From contig NZ_JQJK01000009.1 in the NCBI RefSeq assembly GCF_000745485.1, positions 513,893 through 577,892 on the forward strand: a DNA stretch of 64,000 nucleotides, in the 5' to 3' direction. The notes under the pieces were generated by a model. The model was given only the letters and a program-made list of their open reading frames with translations, searched no databases and was not told the DNA's origin. Each line of letters begins with the position of its first letter. Position 1 is the first letter of the stretch. Shown in pieces: positions 1-7,759 of the stretch. Made by a program: the position numbers and the translations under genes. This DNA comes from Methanobacterium veterum (GTDB lineage: Archaea; Methanobacteriota; Methanobacteria; Methanobacteriales; Methanobacteriaceae).

Positions 1-1431
1 TTTCCAGTAGTTATTGCTGCTGTTGTTAAAAGTTGTCATAGCTTTTCTTAAATTTTTATCTACCTCAGAATTGTTGTAGAATATCACATTATTGTATTTA
101 CTCCACTCTCCGCTGCCTGAACGAACACTGTAGTACCTCAAATACACATCAGTGGGGTCTATGGATCCGTAACCCCAGACTATTGGGGTTGAGTATGCAA
201 GTGCATCAATTTCATCCCAGCTTTTACCCTCAACATTTATTTTTATACCCAGTTTTTGGGCCTGTTCAGCTACTGAAACAGCTAGTGCCTGTCTTGTCTG
301 ATCATCAGAGGGGTATACAAGGGTAAATTCTGCTTTTGTTTTATTTTTTTCCAGTATGCCGTCGTTATCAGTATCTTTCCAGCCCCCTGCATCCAGAATT
401 TCACTTGCTCCTGTTGTATTTCCGTCTTTAAAAATAGCTGCTTTATTTCCAAATGGTAACCTGTCTACACCGGTGAATTCTTTAGATCCCTGTCCATTTA
501 GTGCCCCGTTGATTAAGGCTTGCCTGTCAATTCCAATGTTCAGGGCTTTCCTGATTGCAGTATCGGATGTCACATTATTTCCAATGGTGTAATTATCATC
601 AGTTTTTTCCCCTGTATCTGCCAGCATTGGGAAACTGATTCCTCGAGCGTCGATGGAATCAAGGGATATGCTCTTCATACCATTCACTGTTTGGTTTGCG
701 TATGAATCTGGAATTTCGGCTATATCTACCTGTCCTGCCTTAGCTGCAGCAAAAGCAGCGTCTGATTTCATAAACAGAATGGTTATTTTTTTGAAGTAGG
801 GTTTTTTACCATAGTATTCATCGTTCCTTTCAAGTATCACCTGCTGTCCTTTGTCCCACTGTACAAGTTTATATGGGCCAGATCCTATAGGCTGCTGGCC
901 GTAGGTTTCATTGTTGTATGCATGTTCTGGAACGATACCTAATCCCATAAGTTTATAAATGAATGTTGACTGAGGATCATTTAATTTAAACTGGACTGTG
1001 GTATTATCTAAAGCAGTAGCACTATTTAACATGGATAAATCCATTCCACTAGTGCCATTGGCTGCTTTATTAAATGTAAATGCAACATCTTTTGCTGTTA
1101 AGGGTACTCCATCTGTAAATTTAACGTCATCTCTTATTTTAACTGTCCATGTCAACCCATCGCTGCTAACAGAATAGTTTGTGGCTAAATCGTTGACCAG
1201 GGATGTGTTATCTCTTTTAAAGAGAGTACTCTGGATAAGAGGTTCTGTTGTACTTGCCCATCCATTGATAGGATCAAAACCCCCTTCTGGCTCACCACTA
1301 TGGCTAAACCCTCCAGCAACAACTAATTCGTCTGCAGCTCGGGAAGTTGAGCCAAATGACAGGGCAACTGCAAATATTACTAAAATCGCAATTACCGTGC
1401 CTATACTTAAATATAATTTATTTTTTTTAAT
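1..1431 (-). CDS. Peptide/nickel-type ABC transporter solute-binding protein (C-terminus off the left edge)
   Basis: Extracellular solute-binding protein of family 5 (DppA/OppA/NikA-like), which delivers peptides, nickel or a metal chelate to an ABC permease. The reading frame is open to base 1, so the C-terminus lies outside. It begins with a lysine-rich stretch and a hydrophobic signal/anchor (IAILVIFAVALSFG). The family-5 core follows: FDPINGW, a VKIRDDVKFTDG segment, an AKDVAFTFNKA segment and GSGPYKL. The frame has no ATG, GTG or TTG between its upstream stop (TAG at 1456-1458) and the signal peptide. A strong GGAGG at 1440-1444 is followed after 8 nt by ATT (1429-1431), which I take as the start. 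The permease genes would lie beyond the left edge. The substrate cannot be told from sequence; a metal chelate would suit the neighbouring metal genes, but that is inference. Confidence 0.85.
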   Translation of the reverse strand, partial: MKKNKLYLSIGTVIAILVIFAVALSFGSTSRAADELVVAGGFSHSGEPEGGFDPINGWASTTEPLIQSTLFKRDNTSLVNDLATNYSVSSDGLTWTVKIRDDVKFTDGVPLTAKDVAFTFNKAANGTSGMDLSMLNSATALDNTTVQFKLNDPQSTFIYKLMGLGIVPEHAYNNETYGQQPIGSGPYKLVQWDKGQQVILERNDEYYGKKPYFKKITILFMKSDAAFAAAKAGQVDIAEIPDSYANQTVNGMKSISLDSIDARGISFPMLADTGEKTDDNYTIGNNVTSDTAIRKALNIGIDRQALINGALNGQGSKEFTGVDRLPFGNKAAIFKDGNTTGASEILDAGGWKDTDNDGILEKNKTKAEFTLVYPSDDQTRQALAVSVAEQAQKLGIKINVEGKSWDEIDALAYSTPIVWGYGSIDPTDVYLRYYSVRSGSGEWSKYNNVIFYNNSEVDKNLRKAMTTFNNSSNNYWK

Positions 1432-1948
1432 TTTTAACGCCTCCTTACAATTAACCTAAGTTATTTGCAAAATATTTCCTCAAAAAATATTTTAAAAGTT
1501 ATCAATATGGCCGTGCTCATACTTTTATAACCTGGAACATGATCTGAGTAATACTATACAAATTAAACTTAAGATAAGCGAAATAAAGTAATTTTAACAT
1601 AAATACTTTTCTAAAGGTGAGTATTACTAAATCGGCAGGGATTTTATATGCAGTTATTAATAAAAATCGTTAACTAAATTATTATTAATTATTTAGGTTT
1701 AGTAATGATGATAGTATTACTTCATGTAGCTTTATGTGGTGTATCTACTATAGAAACGTTATTTGGGGATATAACAATAAAAAAGAGTAAAAAACTTAAA
1801 TTATTCTGCAAATCATGGCCTGTTTTATTAGTTATGTACATTGGAAACTATTTAAACTGTTTAAAAAGTTAAAAATAAAATATTGTAAATTAAAATGAGG
1901 TTTGTCTTGAAAAACAAGGGTTATTATAAAAAATATAAAAGTGTTTAT
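1432..1948. other. Intergenic region, about 500 bp, AT-rich
   Basis: No convincing gene. It holds the ribosome-binding site of the leftward solute-binding gene and a TTATAAAAG-like box near 1530 on the minus strand that could be its TATA element. A 55-codon plus-strand frame (1705-1872) has only a weak ribosome-binding site and no recognisable features. Confidence 0.6.
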
Positions 1949-2998
1949 TTAATCAATTAGACCACATAAAAAGAGGTCATCAAAGAAGGGACACTTTCCC
2001 CTGCACCCCGAAGCTTTTTCGCATTCATCACAGCTTGATTTGCAGCTGCTATCTATGTAATCCCTGTAATCTGAAAACTTACTTTCCCATATCTCTTCAA
2101 AACCGAACTGTTTCAAATTGTAGTGGTAGCTGCTGTCGTTGCAGAAGGAACAAGGAGTCACATCAAGGTTTTCATCAATATAAACCGAAAAAAACCCGCA
2201 CTCGCAGCTGTCTATCAGGTCAACATTTACGCCGGTGGCTTTCATCAGGACTGGAACAAAACAGGCATCAAAACCTATTTTCACACCGGTAACTGGATTA
2301 TCTACAAGATCGAGGAACGATTTTAGTGGGCCTGCAGATTTTATGTTCCCGTCGTTTTCAGCCCGTCCAGTGGGTTTGTAGGTTAGGAATATGACTGAAT
2401 TGAAATCTTTGATGTATTCATCGTATTTCCCATTTAAAAGGTCCACGGCGTCATTTATGGTGGTCTCTGAGATCACATAGTGGATATTTGCAAGGATGCC
2501 GTTATCTTTTAAGCAAGACCCAATTTCTGAAAGCTCTTCAGTGGTCAGGTCCCTGTAGGGGTCCCATGATATGGCCACTGCCCCGCAGTAATTCCTGGTG
2601 GCTTCCATGTTTTCTGGATTGAAAAACTTGCCGCTTGTGGTGTAATTTGGTATTATTCCAAATTTTTCCCTTGTTATCCTGATTATTTCTGTAAAATCTG
2701 GATGGAGGAGGGGTTCTCCACCACCAAGTGCAACTTGAAAGATACTGCCGTATTTTTCGCTTTTAAGCTCCTGAAGGGCAAAGCAGTAATCTTCAAGGGA
2801 CATGAACTTGCCTTCTTCACTGCTTTTCCTGTAACAGTAACTGCATCTGTTTGTACAGTAGTTGGATATTGATATGTCCGCAAGTTCTGGCCAGGGTGCC
2901 ATTTGAGGGTCTTCAGAAAAGTCTGCACCCCACCTGAAGGTAATTCCAGTTTCAGGAATTCCAACGAAGTTATATCCTTCAAAGTGTTTCCTTATCAT
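1949..2998 (-). CDS. Radical SAM/SPASM-type enzyme
   Basis: Radical SAM enzyme of 349 residues. The cluster motif CTNRCSYC (C48, C52, C55) is followed by the glycine-rich ALGGGEPLLHP segment. The C-terminal part has a Cys-rich SPASM/twitch-like region: CECG, then CSFC, then CKSSCDEC and CRGKC near residues 315-340, enough for auxiliary iron-sulfur clusters. Enzymes of this build commonly modify ribosomally made peptides or act as anaerobic maturases. The start codon directly follows the stop codon of the upstream 140-residue FVTNSSS-type gene, so the two are translationally coupled and probably work together. The operon appears to start at the FmdE promoter near 5.2 kb. The substrate is unknown; peptide modification is inference from family and neighbour. 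Confidence 0.85.
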   Translation of the reverse strand: MIRKHFEGYNFVGIPETGITFRWGADFSEDPQMAPWPELADISISNYCTNRCSYCYRKSSEEGKFMSLEDYCFALQELKSEKYGSIFQVALGGGEPLLHPDFTEIIRITREKFGIIPNYTTSGKFFNPENMEATRNYCGAVAISWDPYRDLTTEELSEIGSCLKDNGILANIHYVISETTINDAVDLLNGKYDEYIKDFNSVIFLTYKPTGRAENDGNIKSAGPLKSFLDLVDNPVTGVKIGFDACFVPVLMKATGVNVDLIDSCECGFFSVYIDENLDVTPCSFCNDSSYHYNLKQFGFEEIWESKFSDYRDYIDSSCKSSCDECEKASGCRGKCPFFDDLFLCGLID

Positions 2999-3421
2999 CT
3001 AAAGATCTCTCGCATCCTCTTCGCAGTCGCATTTTGGATCGGTTGTCTGGGTAGCCCCAACACCGTAGAGGTCCTGGCTTTGACCTTTGACAACTATCCA
3101 GTTTATAATATCCCATAGTTCTTCATTGGAAAGCTTGCTGAAATCGGTTCTTGAGATTTCATCAGGATTTATACTGTCATCTAAAAAGACAGATTTTCCA
3201 ATGTTGAATTTTTTCACGGTGAAGTAGTATTCTTCATCGTTTATTCTTGTTGTATGGCCTGTTTTTTTCAGTTCATCCTTTACGAATGTCAGTAGCTGTA
3301 CAAGTCCAATTTTGTCTGTTTTTTTAAAGTGGTTTAAGTTGGCATCTATGATGTCTTCTTTTGCAGTTAAAATAAAGCTTGTTGAACTGCTGTTTGTTAC
3401 GAAATCACATCTTATTTTCAA
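2999..3421 (-). CDS. Small protein with MKIR-FVTNSSS-type N-terminus
   Basis: 140 residues, function unknown. The N-terminus MKIRCDFVTNSSSTSFIL matches a short conserved start (MKIRxxFVTNSSSSSF) that recurs, as I recall, on many otherwise unrelated small proteins of Firmicutes and methanogens. Past residue 25 the protein is charged and soluble-looking. It ends with a short acidic Cys pair (KCDCEEDARDL). Its stop codon abuts the ATG of the radical SAM gene. That coupling makes it a possible substrate or dedicated partner of the enzyme. It may equally be a stand-alone regulatory or adaptor protein. It lies about 70 bp downstream of the methyltransferase gene, in the same direction. Confidence 0.7.
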   Translation of the reverse strand: MKIRCDFVTNSSSTSFILTAKEDIIDANLNHFKKTDKIGLVQLLTFVKDELKKTGHTTRINDEEYYFTVKKFNIGKSVFLDDSINPDEISRTDFSKLSNEELWDIINWIVVKGQSQDLYGVGATQTTDPKCDCEEDARDL

Positions 3422-3491
3422 AAATAACGCCTCCGGTTATCATATTGTTTTTTAGTTATTATGTTTTTTTTAATCTATTTTTTCCACCACA

Positions 3492-4298
3492 TCAGCGACC
3501 ACACCGGTTGCTGTCTGGCACTTCAAGCATCCCATTTTCAAGCCTTATCAATGTTTTGTCTAGATAAGCCCTTGCTTTTTTTTCTTCTTTTTCACTTAAA
3601 GGGCCAAGGCTAATTCTGCAGCTTTCCATGGCCTCATCGAGATCGCTGTAGATCAGGCGGCTGTGGCACTCCAAGTGTTCGACGTTGGCACGTATGCCCA
3701 TCTGTTGCAAAATATTGTAGAAGTATACATGGTCTGGAGTGTTCCTGTATGGTCTGCCGAGAACTGCAGGGACTCCTTTACAGTGACTATGTTCCCCACC
3801 GCCCCAAACAGTGATATACACATATCTGGATGCTGCGCTGTCAATCTTCTCAATGGCGCTTTGAATATCCGGCTCCCTCCCCACGGATCGGGATGCGACC
3901 ACGACATCATGGGGTTCAATATCATCTCCCACCACGATATCGGTCCATGAGCGGTGCATGTATGTTATATTGGAGATGTGTTCTTTTTGAGCATCTTCCC
4001 TTAATATTTTTAGCATTTCACCTGAAATATCTAGTGCAGTAACCCTGGCGGCTTTTTTTGCTGCGGGTATTGACACTGCACCTGCGCCGCAGCCGATATC
4101 AAGCAGGGACCATTCTGGCTTTAATTTCACTCGCTGCATCAGTTTCAGGGGGTAGTCATCTACTTCCATCCATCGTTTAAACTGTGCAGCTGTTCTGTTC
4201 CATCGGGCTTCTATTACGCCTTCATTTTGGGAATGGTTGGTTTCATGCTTCTGTATTTCTTTCCACATCTGGTTCCAGTCAATATCTTCCAGTTTAAT
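3492..4298 (-). CDS. Class I SAM-dependent methyltransferase, paralogue 1 (frameshifted C-terminus)
   Basis: Rossmann-fold methyltransferase: motif I LLDIGCGAGAVSIP, an acidic residue at VTALDISGEML, then DVVVASRSVG. It is paralogous to the genes at 7.8 and 11.8 kb (shared DWNxMW start, VVASRS core). The first ATG (4268) has no ribosome-binding site. The paralogue-like N-terminus (LEDIDWNQMW) reads further upstream to an ATT at 4296-4298, which lies 8 nt after GGAGG (4307-4311), so I start there. The annotated frame ends in SNRCGR. In another frame the sequence continues PVWSLMWWKK and stops at 3475, matching the WxLxWWKK ends of both paralogues. One missing C near 3507 therefore shifted the last ten residues (mutation or sequencing error). 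Substrate unknown. Confidence 0.85.
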   Translation of the reverse strand: MKLEDIDWNQMWKEIQKHETNHSQNEGVIEARWNRTAAQFKRWMEVDDYPLKLMQRVKLKPEWSLLDIGCGAGAVSIPAAKKAARVTALDISGEMLKILREDAQKEHISNITYMHRSWTDIVVGDDIEPHDVVVASRSVGREPDIQSAIEKIDSAASRYVYITVWGGGEHSHCKGVPAVLGRPYRNTPDHVYFYNILQQMGIRANVEHLECHSRLIYSDLDEAMESCRISLGPLSEKEEKKARAYLDKTLIRLENGMLEVPDSNRCGR

Positions 4299-4364
4299 CA
4301 GTATCTCCTCCTGAAAGTTATATGTTATAAGTGAATTTCTAATTGATTTTCACATTTTTTTAGT

Positions 4365-4514
4365 TTAAATGATCCCATCTTGCGGGTCGCGCTGTTTTTT
4401 ATTTTCTCTTAAATGATTTTTGTGTGGTTTTGGTGCAGTGCAGCATTCACAGGTACAGTTTATATCATGTGTGCAGTGACAGTAGCTACAACTGCAGTGA
4501 TTTTTTTTATCCAT
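4365..4514 (-). CDS. Cys/His-rich mini-protein, 49 residues
   Basis: A short gene between FmdE and methyltransferase 1. It starts at ATG 4514, 9 nt after AGGAG, and ends at TAA 4365-4367. The N-terminal half reads MDKKNHCSCSYCHCTHDINC and continues TCECC. That makes nine cysteines in the first 25 residues, in CxC, CxxC and CC spacing with interspersed histidines, followed by a basic tail (KPHKNHLRENKK). The pattern resembles metallothionein-like or iron-sulfur/zinc/copper-binding peptides. In this neighbourhood it could carry or sense a metal, or be a substrate of the downstream radical SAM enzyme. I do not recognise a named family. The ribosome-binding site and biased cysteine content argue that it is real. 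Confidence 0.7.
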   Translation of the reverse strand: MDKKNHCSCSYCHCTHDINCTCECCTAPKPHKNHLRENKKQRDPQDGII

Positions 4515-4553
4515 TTAATTTTGCTCCTTTTAAAATTAAAACTGTAGTTCAGG

Positions 4554-5186
4554 CTACAATTCAAATAATTCTTTCAACAAATTTTCTTTACATGCACACG
4601 ACCTGCAAATGATTTTACCGCCCAGTAAAAGCTCTTTACCATCCATCACATGTTCGTTGCAAATTTCACATGTCGCTATGTGTTTTGGAAAGCCCGGAAT
4701 ATCATTTTCAGGTACTTCAAACTGAATTTCTTCCAGTACTAAAAGTTCTTCTTCGGGTAATCCTGATACAATTTCCACCCCTTCTTCCATATCTTCAGGA
4801 GTAGGTGATGGTTCGCACTTGCCATTTCCTTTAAAAAGGTTTTCAGCCCATTTCCAGAAACCATGACTTGATTTACATGTGTCATCTTTGGCTGAGGCCC
4901 TGATGGCTTTTCCACTACTCGTGTTGATAAAGGTCGCTACAAATTTACCATGGTCGTTGTATTTCAAATTTCTATGTCCGAGGGTGCATCCCGTTACGGC
5001 CTGCACGCCGTCTGTCATACAGCGGTCTACTTCAACGTATACTATAAGATCCTTATTCTGTTTTGCAGGATCCATGCCGAGTTCTCTCATTGCAGCCATA
5101 CTCATTCTAATCCCCATGACTACACCTGCACAGACTCCTCCATGCAGTTTTTTAGCTTTTTCAAGAAACGTTGTGTATTCATCCAT
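4554..5186 (-). CDS. FmdE family protein with C-terminal zinc ribbon
   Basis: About 210 residues. The N-terminal domain is the FmdE fold: KLHGGVCAGVVMGIRMSM, then VEVDRCMTDGVQAVTGCTLG and the HRNLKYND segment. These carry the Cys, Asp and Gly residues typical of the family named after subunit E of molybdenum formylmethanofuran dehydrogenase. After a Pro/Glu-rich linker, the C-terminus has a four-Cys ribbon (CEICNEH and CRSCACK). The start MDEYTTF (5186) fits a GTGAT ribosome-binding site and leaves a leader of about 13 nt from the promoter at 5213-5237. It is the first gene of the operon running to the radical SAM gene. Family members bind zinc and are linked to Mo/W enzyme function. The exact role here is not established. 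Confidence 0.85.
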   Translation of the reverse strand: MDEYTTFLEKAKKLHGGVCAGVVMGIRMSMAAMRELGMDPAKQNKDLIVYVEVDRCMTDGVQAVTGCTLGHRNLKYNDHGKFVATFINTSSGKAIRASAKDDTCKSSHGFWKWAENLFKGNGKCEPSPTPEDMEEGVEIVSGLPEEELLVLEEIQFEVPENDIPGFPKHIATCEICNEHVMDGKELLLGGKIICRSCACKENLLKELFEL

Positions 5187-5212
5187 TTTTATCACTGATG
5201 ATCATTAATCTA

Positions 5213-5237
5213 CGAAATGTATATATAAACGTATCGA
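5213..5237 (-). promoter_or_regulatory. Operator/promoter A (FmdE operon)
   Basis: On the plus strand CGAAATG, 10 bp, CGTATCGA. Read on the minus strand the spacer contains the TATA box TTTATATA, placing a start site about 25 bp downstream, just ahead of the FmdE start. It is one of six sites of the same form in the cluster (5.2, 6.6, 8.7, 12.7, 14.1 and 15.1 kb), each an inverted repeat overlapping or beside the TATA box, as expected for a repressor operator. Confidence 0.75.
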
Positions 5238-5277
5238 TTGAACATGCTGAATTAAGATGGATTTCTGCATAAAAATT

Positions 5278-5298
5278 GAACAGGATAAATTCCTGTTC
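5278..5298 (-). terminator. Hairpin terminator after binding protein 1
   Basis: Perfect 8-bp stem GAACAGGA / TCCTGTTC with a 5-nt loop, about 30 bp past the stop of the binding-protein gene and followed on the minus strand by AATTTTTATG. Confidence 0.7.
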
Positions 5299-5329
5299 CT
5301 AAATTTCAAAGGTTTTAGGCAGGTATGTT

Positions 5330-6412
5330 TTAAATTGTCTGGTTGTTCAGTATGTTTTTCACATCGCTGTCTGTCAGGTTTACGTGGTAGAAATCTGAGT
5401 AAAATTCTTTAGTGAGTTTGGTCATGTTCAAGTTCTGGAATTTGTCGGGGTAAATTACTTTGGCAGTCCATGGTATCCCAATAATTGTGTTAACTGCTGG
5501 AGGATGGTCAAACCAGCTGAAAGGCGCATTTGGTGCCAGATAAACCCTGTGATTTTTTACTGCTGGAACTTCCTGCCATGAGGAATTGGAATAGACGCTG
5601 TTGTAGAACTGAGAGTTTTCAGTTATTATAACATCTGGGTTCCAGTTTAAAACCTGTTCCATGGATACCTGCGTCATACCTCCGCTTTTAAGGTTTGCAG
5701 GGACAGTAGCAACGTTAATTCCTCCACAAAGGTCTATTAAATGGCCGTGCATTGAGCCTGATGGGTCTGTCTGCAGTCCTGCTGTTCCTTCAGCGTAGTA
5801 AACCCTGACTTTCTGGTCTTGAGGTATGGTTGAAACTGTGCTGTTGACGGTTTGTGTCATGTTGTTGTAGAATGATATAAGTTTGTCTGCCTGTTCTTCT
5901 TCTCCAAGCAGCTGCCCTAGGAACTTAATGGAAGGAGCATACTGTGTTACGTTTGTGGTGTCCTGCACACCTACAACAGGAATGCTGCCCATATTTTTCT
6001 GCCGTTCAGTTATAGTGGAGTTTGGATCTCCCTGAATATTATAGCCCTCAAGCACAACATCGGGGTTCATTGATATGAATGTTTCGTAGTTACCTGTATT
6101 TTGACCGAACCAGCCACCTATTGTAGGTAGATTCTGGTATTTTGAAGGTATGTATTTCTTTGCTGAGTCTGTGAGGTTAAAGTTCCAGCCTCCTAGTTTA
6201 TCTGGAGCCAGCATATAGACTGTTGTGGTTGTTGTTGGGGATGTAGATAAAACCATATTGATTTCACCAGGTACATGGACGGTTCTTCCCAGCATATCTG
6301 TGATAGTGGTATTTCCTGTGCCAGGAATTGCATTTGCATAATTCATGTACCCTGCTACCACTGCTATAACTGCAATAACGGCCACTACAGCCACTATAAT
6401 CTTTTTATCCAT
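5330..6412 (-). CDS. FecB/BtuF-like ABC transporter substrate-binding protein 1
   Basis: 360 residues. An N-terminal hydrophobic anchor (IIVAVVAVIAVIAVVAGY) precedes a type III periplasmic-binding-protein fold: TDMLGRTVHVPG near residue 40, NPDVVLEG and NWNPDVIITEN, typical of siderophore/cobalamin/heme/molybdate binders. It is closely similar to the protein at 10.7 kb (shared GRTVHVPGE, YMLAPDKLGGWN, TVYYAEG-like and IIGIPWTAK segments), so the two likely serve one permease with different ligands. It has its own promoter (operator E near 6.58 kb) and a terminator just downstream. ATG follows AGGTGA by the usual spacing. Homologous type II importers carry iron chelates, cobalamin or, in Haemophilus MolBCA, molybdate/tungstate. 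The ligand here is inferred to be Mo/W or a chelate. Confidence 0.88.
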   Translation of the reverse strand: MDKKIIVAVVAVIAVIAVVAGYMNYANAIPGTGNTTITDMLGRTVHVPGEINMVLSTSPTTTTTVYMLAPDKLGGWNFNLTDSAKKYIPSKYQNLPTIGGWFGQNTGNYETFISMNPDVVLEGYNIQGDPNSTITERQKNMGSIPVVGVQDTTNVTQYAPSIKFLGQLLGEEEQADKLISFYNNMTQTVNSTVSTIPQDQKVRVYYAEGTAGLQTDPSGSMHGHLIDLCGGINVATVPANLKSGGMTQVSMEQVLNWNPDVIITENSQFYNSVYSNSSWQEVPAVKNHRVYLAPNAPFSWFDHPPAVNTIIGIPWTAKVIYPDKFQNLNMTKLTKEFYSDFYHVNLTDSDVKNILNNQTI

Positions 6413-6565
6413 TTAATTCACCTAATTTTAATTGTTAAATCTCTATTTGAAACATTATTGCATAAAATTTGTTTTTTTGTATATTTCGCTTTTAAATTCT
6501 TGTTTTAAGTAATATGTGTTGTATTATGTCCCCTTTAATGTCTATGTGCCTCCGTAATTTTTAAT

Positions 6566-6590
6566 AGACACGTTTAGCTTTACATATCGC
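6566..6590 (-). promoter_or_regulatory. Operator E (upstream of binding protein 1)
   Basis: Plus strand AGACACG, 10 bp, CATATCGC: the weakest of the six cluster sites, with one good half-site. The spacer (TTTAGCTTTA) is not a TATA box. The likely TATA element TTTAAA lies immediately upstream on the minus strand (6591-6596). The half-sites are thus conserved independently of the TATA sequence. Confidence 0.55.
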
Positions 6591-6674
6591 TTTAAATAAG
6601 CCATGACAACGTGCTATAAATTTAAATTAAAAGTAAAAGGATGCTAAATCCAGCTATAAATTAATAGAGCAATA

Positions 6675-7676
6675 TCATGATCTTCTTACCTTTACGAGCT
6701 CGCCTACAATACTAACTGCAATTTCTTGAGGTGTTTCTGCATTAATGGAAAGTCCAATAGGGGAATAAACATTATCAACAGCTTCAGGGTCAAGTCCAAT
6801 CTCTTTCATATGCTCGAGAACCATTTTCACTTTCCTTCTGCTCCCGATCATGCCCACATATTTGGTGTCTTTTTTCAGGGATTCTATAAGCACATCTCTG
6901 TCGAATTGATGTCCCCTTGTAACGATTACCACGTATTCACTTCCCGTGAAGTTTAAATGGTTGAAAACATCGTAAAATGACTCAACAAGGACTTCATCAG
7001 CATCAGGGAACCTCTCTTCATTTGCAAATTCCTCGCGGTCATCGATGATAACAACATAGAATCCTACCATCTTGGCAACTTTGGAGATGAACTGTGAAAC
7101 ATGCCCTGCACCAAAAACATAAAGAGGCGGCGCAATATGGAGTGATTCAATGATTGTCCCCTCTTTGAAGTGGAGATCTGTGTCATGGATATGTTTTAAG
7201 AAGGCTTTTTTATCCTCTTCGGATATATCATCTCCACTTATTTCTGCATTTTCTTCTACAGCTGTCTTAAGATATTTTTCTCCGTTGAATTGTGTTACAA
7301 GGACTCCATTTAACCCCATTCTTTTTAACTCTCCAAGGCGGCTGTAAAGTTTAAGATTTTTTTCATGCACTGGTTCTAAAAAAACATCTACGTCTCCACC
7401 GCAGATCATGCCGTCAGATGCCACTTCTTCACTGTCCATCCTTATGTGGATCATTTCAGGTTTTCCTGTTCCCAGTGTGGACATGGCCTGTTTATACACA
7501 ATGTGTTCAAGATTACCCCCGCCAATGGTTCCATAAATTTTACCGTCTTCTCCGACAAACATTTTAGCACCTACATCTCGTGGAGCAGACCCATTTCTTG
7601 ATATAACAGTTGCAATAGCTCCTATCTTGCCATTTTTTAGATAGTCTTCTACAATTTCGTACATGTTCATATTCAT
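6675..7676 (-). CDS. XdhC/CoxI family molybdoenzyme maturation protein
   Basis: 333 residues with both family domains. The N-terminal XdhC-CoxI domain has AIATVISRNGSAPRDVGAKM and GTIGGGNLEH. The C-terminal Rossmann domain has YVFGAGHVSQFISKV and VIIDDREEFANEERFP, then VVIVTRGHQFD and VGMIGSRRK. XdhC proteins bind molybdenum cofactor and help sulfurate or insert it into xanthine-dehydrogenase-type enzymes; no such enzyme is in the window. It sits 83 bp downstream of methyltransferase 2 and is probably co-transcribed from operator B. The start at 7676 follows GGGG with normal spacing. This is strong support for a molybdopterin theme in the cluster. Confidence 0.9.
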   Translation of the reverse strand: MNMNMYEIVEDYLKNGKIGAIATVISRNGSAPRDVGAKMFVGEDGKIYGTIGGGNLEHIVYKQAMSTLGTGKPEMIHIRMDSEEVASDGMICGGDVDVFLEPVHEKNLKLYSRLGELKRMGLNGVLVTQFNGEKYLKTAVEENAEISGDDISEEDKKAFLKHIHDTDLHFKEGTIIESLHIAPPLYVFGAGHVSQFISKVAKMVGFYVVIIDDREEFANEERFPDADEVLVESFYDVFNHLNFTGSEYVVIVTRGHQFDRDVLIESLKKDTKYVGMIGSRRKVKMVLEHMKEIGLDPEAVDNVYSPIGLSINAETPQEIAVSIVGELVKVRRS

Positions 7677-7704
7677 TGTTATCCCCGTGGATTTTTAATT
7701 AATA

Positions 7705-7717
7705 AACGTAATTTACG
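7705..7717. promoter_or_regulatory. Short palindrome upstream of xdhC-like gene
   Basis: CGTAATTTACG, a perfect 11-bp palindrome around a central base, about 30 bp before the XdhC start. It does not match the cluster operator. It could be a separate regulator site or chance in AT-rich sequence. Confidence 0.3.
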
Positions 7718-7759
7718 ATATTTGGCTTTTATGTCTCTATAATTCAATTATTAACTATT

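Noticed and set aside
1705..1872. 55-codon plus-strand frame
   Set aside because: Weak ribosome-binding site, no recognisable domain, and AT-rich sequence where such frames are common.
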